A DNA stretch of 36,854 nucleotides from Candidatus Rokuibacteriota bacterium (GTDB taxonomy: Bacteria; Methylomirabilota; Methylomirabilia; Rokubacteriales; CSP1-6): positions 1-36,854 of the forward strand of contig QHSQ01000130.1 of NCBI GenBank assembly GCA_003221615.1, in the 5' to 3' direction. The notes beneath the pieces were generated by a model that saw only the letters and a list, made by a program, of their open reading frames with translations, was not told where the DNA came from and did no database searches. The stretch's first letter is position 1, and every line of letters starts with the position of its first letter. Position numbers and translations under genes: made by a program. Shown here in pieces: positions 15,823 to 24,147 of this stretch.

Positions 15823-18192
15823 ATGCGTGACGAGATCCGGAAAATCCAGGACATGATGGAAGCGGCGGAGTACGTCACCGACGCGCCGGTCGCGACGTCG
15901 GTTCACCTCGCGATGCGCCTGCGCAAGCCGCTGTTGATCGAGGGGCCCGCCGGCGTCGGCAAGACCGAGGTCGCGAAGGTGATGTCGCGCATGCTCGGCA
16001 CGAATCTGATCCGCCTGCAGTGCTACGAAGGCCTCGACGTCTCCACCGCGCTCTACGAGTGGAACTACCAGAAGCAGCTCCTGCACATCAAGCTCGAGGA
16101 AGCCGGCCACACCAATCGGGCGATGGCCGACAAGGAGCACGAGATCTTCTCGGAGCCTTTCCTGCTGCGCCGGCCCCTGCTCCAGGCGATCACACAGAAC
16201 TCCCACGCGCCGGTGCTCCTGGTGGACGAGGTCGATCGATGCATCGCCGCCCGGACGCTCGTGACGACGGCGAGCGGTGTCAAATGCGCCCAAGATGTCT
16301 GGCCCGGAGACGAGCTGATCAGCTTCTCCCCCGATGGCTTCCGCCTCTCCCGCTCTCGAGTCCGAAAGGTCATCCCCCGGCAGACCGCCGAGGTCTACCG
16401 AATCATGGTGGGCGGCCGATTTCTGGAGGTCACTCCGGAGCACAAGTTCGTCCGATTCAAGGACGACGGGTTCGAGATCGTTCCCGCCGCCGGTCTGCGG
16501 CCATCGGATCGGCTTCCGCTGGCAAAGAGTTTCAGCTCAGACCACGAAGACGAGCCGATATTCGAGTTCGACGACAACCTGGTCAAGATCACGGCAGCGG
16601 GCAAGGCGCTCCTGCGTGCGGCGTACAAGCGTTTTGGACTGACTTACGAAGAGCTCGCCGAACGCGTGGGCGTGTCCAGAACGCACCTGCGCAACGTGCT
16701 CCAGCCTCGATCGTTCCGCGGTTCGCTCCGTGCCGGGATCGTGCGGAGGCTGACGGCGGAACTCGGCGTTGCTGGCCAGTTCAGGGATGTCGAGCACGCC
16801 GGCGGTCTGAGGGTCGATCAGTGCGTGGCCTTCTACGAGCTCCTCGGATACATCGTCGCTGACGGTTGCTTTACGAGCGACCGGTTGTGCATCGCCGACA
16901 AGGATCGGCTCAACCTCGAGCTTTACGCCGAGAAATTCGAGAAGGCGTTTGGAATGCGACCGAGGATCATCCCCGGGCCGCATCGCAATTTCGAGTTGAC
17001 CTATCACTCGCTGCCGCTCGGTCGCTTCCTGCGTCGCGTGCTCGGCGCCGGGTTTGTTCGAAGCCGCGAACGAATGCTTCCAGAGTTCGTGTTCGAGCTA
17101 CCTCGCGAGAAACGCGCGGCCTTCGTCCGCGGCTACTTCGACGGTGAGGGCTGGGTTGGCGATCACCAAGTCTGCGCCGCCTCCGCTTCGCCGTACCTCC
17201 TCGCTGGAATTCAGCAAGTGCTCGGCTCTTTAGGGATAGACGGCCGGATCTCGAAGATCAAGAGCCACCCTCGATCGTTCGGTCAGGGGACCTACTTCAG
17301 TCTGGCCGTGGCTGATGTGCCGGCATTCATGGAGCGGGTTGGATTCGAGGCGCCGGCGAAGCGGGCTCGGGCGGCCTGCCTGAAAGCGCCAGCGTTCGGG
17401 CGGATGGGGACGCTCCCGAGCGAGCCCGTGATGGCAGCGCTCCGCCAGCTCAGCGCGGAGAACGTCGTCGGTCACACCGTCGGGCACCAGACGATCTACG
17501 ACATTCTCACTGGACGTGTGCGTCCCAACGTGTCGTCCCTCGGAAGGATCGCCGAGGCCTTCGGCGCGGCGGCGTTGAAGGATCTCGTAGAGCGCGGGGT
17601 CGTCCTCGAGGAAGTGACATCTGTGGAAAAGGCGTCTGCGACTCAGACCGTCTACGACTTCGTCCTCGAGGGCCAGCCCTACTTCGTCGCTAACCAGGTC
17701 ATTACCCATAACTGCGACGAAGAATTCGAAGCATTCATGCTCGAGGTGTTCTCGGACTGGCAGGTGACGATCCCAGAGATCGGCACGATCAAGGCGACGC
17801 ATCCGCCGCACGTCATCCTGACCTCGAACCGCACGCGCGAGCTGTCGGACGCGCTCCGGCGCCGGTGTCTCTATCTCTGGCTCGACTATCCGACGCCCGA
17901 CAAGGAGATCCGGATCATCGCGCGCAAGGTGCCGGGCATCAACGGTCGGCTCGCGCGCGAGATCGCGAAGTTCATGGAGACGTTGCGGCAGGTGCGGCTC
18001 GCGAAGGTGCCGGGGGTGGCCGAGACGCTCGACTGGGCCCAGGCGCTTGCCTCGCTTCACGCCGACCACATCGACGAGGCGCTTGTCGGTGAGACGCTCG
18101 GCTGCGTCCTGAAGGACGTCGACGACATGAAGCGCTTCCGCGCCGAGGTCGCCAAGGCCGGGCTCGGTCCGTTCCTGCCCGCGCCGAGCTGA
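15823..18192 (+). CDS. coxD: CoxD-type MoxR AAA+ ATPase interrupted by an intein
   Basis: 789 codons, of which residues 140-630 are an intein; the two exteins together give a 298-residue MoxR ATPase, the normal length. CoxD acts on the CO dehydrogenase-type Mo site during maturation with CoxE and CoxF. The N-extein has Walker A GPAGVGKT (41-48) and Walker B LLVDEVD ending at residue 138. The C-extein resumes with CDEEFEAFMLEVFSDW and has the sensor and arginine-finger regions (ILTSNRTRELSDALRRRC). Spliced, the junction reads DEVDR-CDEEFEAF, where homologues without intein usually have DEADEEFEAF-like text with Ala in the first position. Function therefore depends on splicing. It is followed four bases later by coxE. 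Confidence 0.92.
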   Translation: MRDEIRKIQDMMEAAEYVTDAPVATSVHLAMRLRKPLLIEGPAGVGKTEVAKVMSRMLGTNLIRLQCYEGLDVSTALYEWNYQKQLLHIKLEEAGHTNRAMADKEHEIFSEPFLLRRPLLQAITQNSHAPVLLVDEVDRCIAARTLVTTASGVKCAQDVWPGDELISFSPDGFRLSRSRVRKVIPRQTAEVYRIMVGGRFLEVTPEHKFVRFKDDGFEIVPAAGLRPSDRLPLAKSFSSDHEDEPIFEFDDNLVKITAAGKALLRAAYKRFGLTYEELAERVGVSRTHLRNVLQPRSFRGSLRAGIVRRLTAELGVAGQFRDVEHAGGLRVDQCVAFYELLGYIVADGCFTSDRLCIADKDRLNLELYAEKFEKAFGMRPRIIPGPHRNFELTYHSLPLGRFLRRVLGAGFVRSRERMLPEFVFELPREKRAAFVRGYFDGEGWVGDHQVCAASASPYLLAGIQQVLGSLGIDGRISKIKSHPRSFGQGTYFSLAVADVPAFMERVGFEAPAKRARAACLKAPAFGRMGTLPSEPVMAALRQLSAENVVGHTVGHQTIYDILTGRVRPNVSSLGRIAEAFGAAALKDLVERGVVLEEVTSVEKASATQTVYDFVLEGQPYFVANQVITHNCDEEFEAFMLEVFSDWQVTIPEIGTIKATHPPHVILTSNRTRELSDALRRRCLYLWLDYPTPDKEIRIIARKVPGINGRLAREIAKFMETLRQVRLAKVPGVAETLDWAQALASLHADHIDEALVGETLGCVLKDVDDMKRFRAEVAKAGLGPFLPAPS
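16240..17712 (+). other. Intein with LAGLIDADG homing endonuclease inside CoxD
   Basis: 491 residues, in frame. Block A is the N-terminal Cys (residue 140, CIAARTLVTTASG). Block B is VTPEHK with T204 and H207. The endonuclease has two DOD motifs, LLGYIVADG (340-348) and VRGYFDGEG (435-443), so both acidic residues remain. Block F is VYDFVLEGQPYFVANQVI and block G is THN just before the +1 Cys (631). All splicing residues are intact. Two HTH-like stretches are seen, near 273-292 (LTYEELAERVGVSRTHL) and 555-583 (TIYDILTGRVRPNVSSLGRI). Base composition looks less GC-rich than the exteins. The insertion point is directly after Walker B, a conserved ATPase site typical of intein targets. Confidence 0.93.
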
Positions 18193-18196
18193 GAGC

Positions 18197-19333
18197 GTGC
18201 CGCGCGATCTCTCGGCGGCGGTCGCGCGCTTCGCGACCTTGCTCCGCCGCTCCGGCTTGCCGGTGACGCTCGTCGAAGTCACCGACGCGGTTCGCGCCCT
18301 CGACCACCTCGACATCGCCGATCGCCACGAGCTCTACCTGGGCCTGCGCGCCGTATTCGTCACCCGTCCCGAAGAAGTTCCGCCGTTCGACCGCTGCTTC
18401 GAGGCGTTCTGGCGCGTGTTGCCTGAGGGCGACGATCAGTCGGGATTCATTCCCGCGCCGTCGCTCGAGGATCCGGGAGGCGCCGCGCTCGAGAAGTCGG
18501 GACAGAAAAGAGAGGCTCTCGCGCTCGATTCGTGGGGCGAGGACGAGCCCGAGGAAGCCGGCGATCCATTGAGCGTGCCGCTGGCCTCCGAGGCCGAAGG
18601 CCTCGTGAACCAGGACTTCTCGACCTTCGGCGCCGACCAGCTCGACGAGCTGCTCAGGCTCACGGTCAAGATCGCCCGCCGGCTCGCCCACCGCATGAGC
18701 CGCCGCCGGCGCCCGGTCAAGCGGAAGGGACGGGTCGATCTGCGCCGCACCCTGCGCGCGAACCTCACGCGCGGCGACCTGATCGAGCTGCGCTTTCGCG
18801 AGCGGAAGCGGAAGAAGATCAGGCTCGTGCTGCTCTGCGACGTCTCGGGCTCGATGGATCTCTACAGCCGCTTCCTGCTCCAGTTCCTGTTCGCGCTGCA
18901 GAACGTCTTCGGCCGGGTCGAGACGTTCATCTTCTCGACGCGCCTGACGCGGATCACCGAGCTGCTGCGCGGGCGCTCATATCGCCAGGTTCTCCGGCGG
19001 CTCACCGACGTGCGCGACTGGTCGGGCGGCACGCGTATCGGTGAGTCGTTCGCCCAGTTCAACCGCGAGTGGCCGCACCTGGTCGACCGGCGCACGATCG
19101 TGATCGTCCTCTCGGACGGGTGGGACACGGGCGAGCCGGACGTGCTGGCCACCGAGCTCATGCGGATCAAGCGGCGCGCGGCGCGCCTGATCTGGCTGAA
19201 CCCGCTGCTCGGCAACCCCTCGTACGAGCCCCTGACGCGCGGCATGGCGGCGGCGATGCCGCTGATCGATGATTTCGCCGCGGGCCACAACCTCGCGGCG
19301 TTGCGCGATCTCGCCGGCAAGCTTCACCTCTAG
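18197..19333 (+). CDS. coxE: CoxE-type von Willebrand factor A domain protein
   Basis: 378 residues. CoxE works with the CoxD ATPase in maturing the Mo-Cu/Mo site. The N-terminal third is helical with a charged segment; the C-terminal VWA_CoxE domain has the MIDAS motif D215-V-S217-G-S219 (CDVSGSMD) and the second MIDAS part SDGWDTGEPDVL. The RRRRPVKRKGRVDLRRTLRANL stretch before it is strongly basic and typical of the family. The GTG at 18197 is four bases after the coxD stop. Confidence 0.9.
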   Translation: MPRDLSAAVARFATLLRRSGLPVTLVEVTDAVRALDHLDIADRHELYLGLRAVFVTRPEEVPPFDRCFEAFWRVLPEGDDQSGFIPAPSLEDPGGAALEKSGQKREALALDSWGEDEPEEAGDPLSVPLASEAEGLVNQDFSTFGADQLDELLRLTVKIARRLAHRMSRRRRPVKRKGRVDLRRTLRANLTRGDLIELRFRERKRKKIRLVLLCDVSGSMDLYSRFLLQFLFALQNVFGRVETFIFSTRLTRITELLRGRSYRQVLRRLTDVRDWSGGTRIGESFAQFNREWPHLVDRRTIVIVLSDGWDTGEPDVLATELMRIKRRAARLIWLNPLLGNPSYEPLTRGMAAAMPLIDDFAAGHNLAALRDLAGKLHL

Positions 19334-19364
19334 CCACAGGGGTGCGTCTCGGCCCCGCTCGGCG

Positions 19365-19370
19365 TATCAT
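19365..19370 (+). promoter_or_regulatory. Candidate -10 element (TATCAT) before xdhC/coxF
   Basis: TATCAT ends eight bases before the ATG at 19379 within the 45-base gap after coxE. There is no Shine-Dalgarno. The distance matches that before coxD and rlmN. Confidence 0.35.
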
Positions 19371-19378
19371 TAGGTTCC

Positions 19379-20482
19379 ATGGCGGAACTCTTCGATCAAA
19401 TTGACGAACTTCGGCGCTCCCCGGGCAAGGTCGCGGTGGCGACCCTCGTCAACACGCGCGGCACCACGCCGCGCAAGGAAGGCGCCAAGATGCTGGTCGG
19501 TGAGGGCGGGTCCGTGCTCGGCTCCGTCACCATCGGTGGGTGCGTCGACGCCCAGGTGATCGAGCAAACCGAGGACGTGCTGAACACGAACCGGCCTCGA
19601 CTCCTCGAGCTGAATCTGGGCGACGAGGAAGCGTGGGAGATCGGGCTCACCTGCGGCGGCACGATCGAGGTGTTCGTCGAGCCGCTGTCGGCCGATTTCC
19701 TGGATCGCGTGCGTGCGCATACCGGCAAGGGCGGGCGGGCCGCGATCATCACCCGGCTCGACGGTCCGGTGGGCTCGAAGATCCTGATGCTGGACGACGG
19801 CACGATCACCGGCACCCTGGGCGAGGCGGCACTCGACGAGCGGTTCATCGAGGAAGCGCGTGACGCGATGACGGTCGGCACGTCCCGGACGCTTTTCGCC
19901 GAGGGCACGCGCGCGTTCGTCGAGGTGTTCGCGCCGTCCGCGCTGCTGCTCGTTGTCGGCGCCAGCCACGTGTCGATGCCGATGACCGAGCTGGCCCGCG
20001 TGCTCGGCTACCGCACGGTCGTCATCGACGGCCGGCCGCGGTTCGCGACGCGCGAGCGCTTCCCGCAGGTCGACGAGCTGAAGATCGGCATCCCGTCGGA
20101 GCTCGTCAGCGAGTATCCGCTCGTGCCTTCCACCGCGCTCGTGCTGATGGCGCATGACTACAAGTACGATCTGCCGGTGCTGCATAAGGCGCTCGCCACC
20201 GAGGTCGGCTACATCGGCATGCTCGGGTCGACGAGGCGCGGCGGGGCCATTTTGAAGCTGCTCGCGGAAGAGGGCGAGAGCGAGGCGGCGCTCAAGCGGG
20301 TCCGGGTTCCGATCGGCCTCGATATCGGCGCCCGCTCGGCGCCGGAGATCGCGCTGGCGGTGATGGCGGAGATCCAGGCCGTTCGCGGCGGCGGCACCGG
20401 CCAGCCGATGAGCACCAAGCCCCGGCGGGACAGCGTGCCCGTGACGGGACCCTCGCGGACGGAGCCTAGCCCGCGATCATGA
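19379..20482 (+). CDS. xdhC: XdhC/CoxF family Mo-cofactor sulfuration/insertion protein
   Basis: 367 residues. XdhC binds molybdenum cofactor, protects its sulfurated form and hands it to xanthine dehydrogenase-type enzymes. The N-terminal XdhC_CoxI domain shows VATLVNTRGTTPRKEGAKML and SVTIGGCVDAQ with the conserved Cys. A Rossmann-type XdhC_C domain starts near 188 (LLVVGASHVSMPMTELARVLGY) and includes GYIGMLGSTRR. The last 30 residues are a Pro/Ser/Arg-rich tail without family similarity. Its stop overlaps the next start (ATGA at 20479). Confidence 0.9.
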   Translation: MAELFDQIDELRRSPGKVAVATLVNTRGTTPRKEGAKMLVGEGGSVLGSVTIGGCVDAQVIEQTEDVLNTNRPRLLELNLGDEEAWEIGLTCGGTIEVFVEPLSADFLDRVRAHTGKGGRAAIITRLDGPVGSKILMLDDGTITGTLGEAALDERFIEEARDAMTVGTSRTLFAEGTRAFVEVFAPSALLLVVGASHVSMPMTELARVLGYRTVVIDGRPRFATRERFPQVDELKIGIPSELVSEYPLVPSTALVLMAHDYKYDLPVLHKALATEVGYIGMLGSTRRGGAILKLLAEEGESEAALKRVRVPIGLDIGARSAPEIALAVMAEIQAVRGGGTGQPMSTKPRRDSVPVTGPSRTEPSPRS

Positions 20483-21519
20483 AAGCGATCGCGCAGCGTC
20501 GCGAGGCGGCGACCCCTGAGGGCCTCGTCGGCAAAGTCCTCTGCCACGACGTCCGCGACGCCGCCGGAAAGATCGCAGTCGAGAAGGGCGCGCGGCTGAC
20601 CGCGGCCACGTCGAAGGTCCTCATGGAAGCGCCGTGGGAGGAGATCCACCTGCTCGCCGTCGATCCGACCGACCTGCACGAGGAGGAAGCCGGCAAGCGA
20701 CTGGCGGCGGCCGTCGTCGGCGATGGGGTCGAGGTGAAGGGTTACACCGGCGGTCAGTGGACGCTGGTGGCGACGCGCCGGGGGCTTCTCAGAGTTCGAC
20801 GCCAGGCCCTGGCCGACGCGAACGCGCTCGAAGGCATCTCGATCTTCACGCTCTTCGAGTCGCAGCCCGTCGAGCCCGGCGAGACCGTCGCCAAGTGCAA
20901 GGTGACCCCGCTCGTCATTCCGGCCGAGACCCTCAACACGGTCGAGAAGATCGCGCGCGACGCATACGGGCTCCTGGCCGTCAGCGCCTTCAGGCCTACG
21001 ACGATCGGCGTGGTCGCCCAGGAGCGGCTCGACGCCAAGCAGCGCGCCCGCTTCGAGACGGCCCTGAAGCAGAAGATCGAGTGGTTCGGCGGGCGTTTGC
21101 TGCCGATCACCTACGCCGGAGGTTCACCGAAAGTCGTGGCCGATGCGCTGACGGCGCTTCGCCGCGAGGGCGCCGAGGTGCTGATCGTCGCTGGGGCGAG
21201 CGCGCTCGATCCGCTCGATCCAGTCTTCGGCGGCCTCACCTTGCTGGGGGCCCGCATGGAGCGCCACGGCGCGCCCGCTCACCCCGGCAGCCTGCTCTGG
21301 CTCGCGCGTTGGGACGACAAGGCCGTGCTCGGGATGCCGACCTGCGGCATGTTCTCGCAGGCCACCACGTTCGACCTGGCGCTACCGCAGATCCTCGCCG
21401 GCGAGCGCGTCGACAACCGGTCGCTGGCCGAGATGGGTCATGGCGGCATGCTCTCGCGCGACATGGCCTATCGCTTCCCGCCGTACCGGACGAACGCGGC
21501 CCGGGGAGAGCTCGAGTGA
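20479..21519 (+). CDS. Molybdopterin-binding (MoeA/MogA-like, MoCF_biosynth) protein
   Basis: 346 residues. The C-terminal half (about 170-320) is a MoCF_biosynth fold: TIGVVAQERLDAKQRARF, ITYAGGSPKVVADAL, GAEVLIVAGASALDPLDPVF and PTCGMFSQATTFDL. The N-terminal half resembles the first domain of MoeA-like proteins (GLVGKVLCHDVRD ... IAVEKGARLT). Proteins of this type are common in CoxL-type clusters and probably handle the cofactor or a nucleotide form of it. It overlaps xdhC by four bases and SufU by four bases (GTGA at 21516). Confidence 0.82.
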   Translation: MKAIAQRREAATPEGLVGKVLCHDVRDAAGKIAVEKGARLTAATSKVLMEAPWEEIHLLAVDPTDLHEEEAGKRLAAAVVGDGVEVKGYTGGQWTLVATRRGLLRVRRQALADANALEGISIFTLFESQPVEPGETVAKCKVTPLVIPAETLNTVEKIARDAYGLLAVSAFRPTTIGVVAQERLDAKQRARFETALKQKIEWFGGRLLPITYAGGSPKVVADALTALRREGAEVLIVAGASALDPLDPVFGGLTLLGARMERHGAPAHPGSLLWLARWDDKAVLGMPTCGMFSQATTFDLALPQILAGERVDNRSLAEMGHGGMLSRDMAYRFPPYRTNAARGELE

Positions 21520-21917
21520 GTGGCGTGACGCCGTCGGCGTCGAGCGGCCTCTACAGCGATGTCATCCGCGATCGCTGGCGGCGGCCGCGCCATCGCGGCG
21601 ACCTGCCCGGCGCGAATGCGGTGGCCGAGGACGTGAACCCCCTCTGCGGCGATCGCGTGCGGATGATGCTGTCGATCGCGCCCGAGGGGCGAATCTCCGA
21701 AGCGCGCTTCATCGGCGACTCGTGCGCGATCTGCACGGCGTCGGCCGACGTGGTGGCCGACCTGGTCTCGGGCCGCACGCGCAACGAGGCGGCGGCGCTC
21801 GAGGTCGGCGACGTGCTGGCCGTGCTCCAGGCCGAGATTCGCCCCACGCGGATGCGCTGCGCGACCCTGCCGCTCTCGGTGCTGGCGCTGGCGCTCCACG
21901 GGAACGCAAAGCGATGA
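21516..21917 (+). CDS. sufU: SufU-type iron-sulfur/sulfur-relay scaffold
   Basis: 133 residues. SufU accepts persulfide sulfur from SufS. The ligands C44-G-D46, C70 and C115 (NPLCGDRV, DSCAIC, MRCATLPL) correspond to the zinc/thiol ligands of Bacillus SufU. An additional C73 stands where homologues usually have Ser (CAIS). The GTG at 21516 overlaps the previous stop; the SufS ATG at 21914 overlaps its own stop, so SufU and SufS are translationally coupled. Confidence 0.87.
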   Translation: MSGVTPSASSGLYSDVIRDRWRRPRHRGDLPGANAVAEDVNPLCGDRVRMMLSIAPEGRISEARFIGDSCAICTASADVVADLVSGRTRNEAAALEVGDVLAVLQAEIRPTRMRCATLPLSVLALALHGNAKR

Positions 21918-23131
21918 TGCTCGACGAGCTCACGCGGGATGACTTTCCGATCCTCCAGCGGATCGTCAACGGCCATCCGCTGGTCTATCTCGACTCGGGC
22001 GCCTCGAGCCAGAAGCCGCGCAGCGTGCTCGAGGCGATGAACCGGTACTACGAGCGGAGCCACGCCAACGTCCACCGCTCGATCCACACCCTGGGTGAGG
22101 AGGCGACCGAGCTCTACGAGGTGGCCCGCGACGCCGTCCAGCGCTTCATCGGCGCCCCGAGCCGCGAGGAGGTCGTCTTCACCCGGGGCACCACCGACGG
22201 CCTCGGGCTGATTGCCGAGACGATCGGCCGGACGCTCGGCAAGGGCGACGAGATCGTGGTGACCGAGCTCGAGCACCACTCGAACCTCATCCCCTGGCAG
22301 CTGGTCGCCAAGGACCGGGGCGCCGTGCTGAAGGCGGTGCCGATCCTGGCCGACGGCACGCTCGATCTCGCCGCCCTCGATTGCCTGCTCAGCCCGCACA
22401 CCCGTGTGGTGGCGTTCACGCACGTCTCGAACGTGGTCGGGACGATCACACCGGTTGCGGAGATCGTCCGCAAGGCACGCGCCGTCGGCGCGCTCACGGT
22501 CGTGGACGGGGCTCAGGCGGCGCCTCACCTGAGGCTCGATATGTCCGCGCTCGGGTGTGATTTCTACGTGCTCTCAGCCCACAAGATGCTGGGCCCGACC
22601 GGGATCGGCGTCATGTACGGCCGGCGCGCAGTGCTCGACCGGTTCGAGCCTGGCCGCGGCGGGAGCGAGATGATCAAGGAGGTCTGGATCGACCACGCCC
22701 AGTGGAACGATTTGCCCTGGCGGTTCGAGCCCGGCACCCCGCCGATCGCGGAGGCCGTCGGGCTGACGGCGGCGATCGAGTATCTGGAGAAGCTCGGCAT
22801 GGACCGCGTCGCCGAGCACGAGCGCGCCCTGACGCGCCAGACCCAGGAAGGCCTGGCGCGAATTCCGGGGGTCACGGTCTACGGCCCGCCGGCCGGCGTC
22901 GATCGGGGCGCGGTCGTCTCGTTCGCCGTCGACGGCCTGCACCCGCACGACGTGGCGGCTCTCCTCGACGCGGAAGGTATCGCCGTCCGCGCGGGACATC
23001 ACTGCGCGATGCCGCTCATGCGTCGACTCGGGGTCGTCGGCACCTCGCGCGCGACGTTCTCGGTGTTCAACTCGCCCGACGAGGTCTCGCTGCTGCTGAC
23101 GACGGTCGCCGGGCTCCGCTCGGCGCTCTAG
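21914..23131 (+). CDS. sufS: Cysteine desulfurase SufS (group II)
   Basis: 405 residues, the usual length. It makes a protein persulfide from cysteine for Fe-S or Mo-cofactor sulfuration. PLP lysine is K224 (SAHKMLGPTGIGV); the persulfide Cys is C364 (RAGHHCAMPLMRRLG). SNANVHRSIHTL-like text (SHANVHRSIHTLGEEAT) and ELEHHSNLIPWQ are SufS signatures. Two adjacent ATG codons (21914 and 21917) are possible; the first overlaps the SufU stop. Location downstream of XdhC suggests supply of the Mo sulfido ligand, in addition to or instead of general Fe-S assembly. Confidence 0.92.
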   Translation: MMLDELTRDDFPILQRIVNGHPLVYLDSGASSQKPRSVLEAMNRYYERSHANVHRSIHTLGEEATELYEVARDAVQRFIGAPSREEVVFTRGTTDGLGLIAETIGRTLGKGDEIVVTELEHHSNLIPWQLVAKDRGAVLKAVPILADGTLDLAALDCLLSPHTRVVAFTHVSNVVGTITPVAEIVRKARAVGALTVVDGAQAAPHLRLDMSALGCDFYVLSAHKMLGPTGIGVMYGRRAVLDRFEPGRGGSEMIKEVWIDHAQWNDLPWRFEPGTPPIAEAVGLTAAIEYLEKLGMDRVAEHERALTRQTQEGLARIPGVTVYGPPAGVDRGAVVSFAVDGLHPHDVAALLDAEGIAVRAGHHCAMPLMRRLGVVGTSRATFSVFNSPDEVSLLLTTVAGLRSAL

Positions 23132-23153
23132 GAGGTTCGCGCTGCAGGTCGTC

Positions 23154-23172
23154 GCGGGGCGGGGGGCCCCGC
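23154..23172 (+). terminator. GC hairpin after sufS
   Basis: GCGGGGC and GCCCCGC pair as a 7-bp stem around a 5-base loop, 22 bases after the sufS stop. No T tract follows. It may end the cox/suf transcript or pause it before the ureohydrolase gene. Confidence 0.35.
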
Positions 23173-23208
23173 CGGCCGAGGCGCGATTATGAGCTCAGGA
23201 GGTTCGCG

Positions 23209-24147
23209 GTGAGCACGTCGGGACCCCGTGATGCGTTCGTCTCTCCGCGATTCGGCCAGGTGGCGACATTCATGCTGCTCCCGTCGGCGGCCTCGGCCAA
23301 GGGCCTGGATGTGGCCTTGCTCGGTATCCCGTACGACGGTGGGACCTCGTACCGGACCGGTGCCCGCTTTGGTCCGCGGGCCGTGCGGGAGCAGTCCTCG
23401 CTGATCCGCCCGTGGAATCCCGTCCTCAAGGTGCATCCGTTCGAGCGGCTGCGCATCGCCGATTGCGGCGACGTCGACACCGTGCCGATCTCGATCGAGC
23501 GCACGCTGGCCGCGATCGACGCGCGAGTGAGCGCGGTGATCGCGGAGGGCGCCATGCCCGTCTGCGTCGGCGGCGATCACTCCGTGACCCTCGGCATTCT
23601 GCGGGCTCTGGCGCGCCGCCATGGCCGATTGGGCCTGGTGCACTTCGACGCGCATCCGGACACGTGGGATGAATACTTCGGCTCGAAGTACTTCCACGGG
23701 ACGCCGTTTCGCCGAGCCGTCGAGGAAGGGCTCATCGACCCCAGACGGATGATCCAGGTCGGAATCCGCGGCCCGCTCTACGGCTCGGAGGACTTCGAGT
23801 TCCACGACCAGCACGGGATCGAGGTCGCCCGCATCGAGACCGTGAAGGAGCAGGGCACGGCCTGGGTCGCCGAACGGTTCGCTCGCCTGCGCGGCGGGCC
23901 GGTCTACTGCTCGTTCGACATCGACGCCGTCGATCCGGCCTTCGCGCCCGGCACCGGCACGCCCGAGGTCGGCGGGCTCACGTCGTACGAGGCGCTCGTG
24001 CTGGTGCGGGCGCTCGCGGGACAGGCGCTCGTCGGGGCCGACGTGGTCGAGGTTTCGCCCCCGTACGACGGCCCCGGCCAGATCACCGCGCTGCTCGGCG
24101 CCAATCTTCTCTTCGAGCTCGTGAGCGTCCTGGCGCTCCAGAAATGA
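23209..24147 (+). CDS. speB: Ureohydrolase, agmatinase-like (arginase family)
   Basis: 312 residues. The dimanganese ligands are all present: H124 (GGDHSV), D147, H149 and D151 (FDAHPDTWD), and D237 and D239 (FDIDAVDP). PGTGTPEVGG is the family loop that shapes substrate choice; agmatinase, guanidinobutyrase and guanidinopropionase all share it, so agmatine is only the likeliest substrate. The GTG at 23209 has AGGAGG at 23198-23203. The 12-base stretch AGGAGGTTCGCG occurs both here (23198) and just after sufS (23130). Its stop overlaps the nfeD start (ATGA at 24144). Confidence 0.87.
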   Translation: MSTSGPRDAFVSPRFGQVATFMLLPSAASAKGLDVALLGIPYDGGTSYRTGARFGPRAVREQSSLIRPWNPVLKVHPFERLRIADCGDVDTVPISIERTLAAIDARVSAVIAEGAMPVCVGGDHSVTLGILRALARRHGRLGLVHFDAHPDTWDEYFGSKYFHGTPFRRAVEEGLIDPRRMIQVGIRGPLYGSEDFEFHDQHGIEVARIETVKEQGTAWVAERFARLRGGPVYCSFDIDAVDPAFAPGTGTPEVGGLTSYEALVLVRALAGQALVGADVVEVSPPYDGPGQITALLGANLLFELVSVLALQK

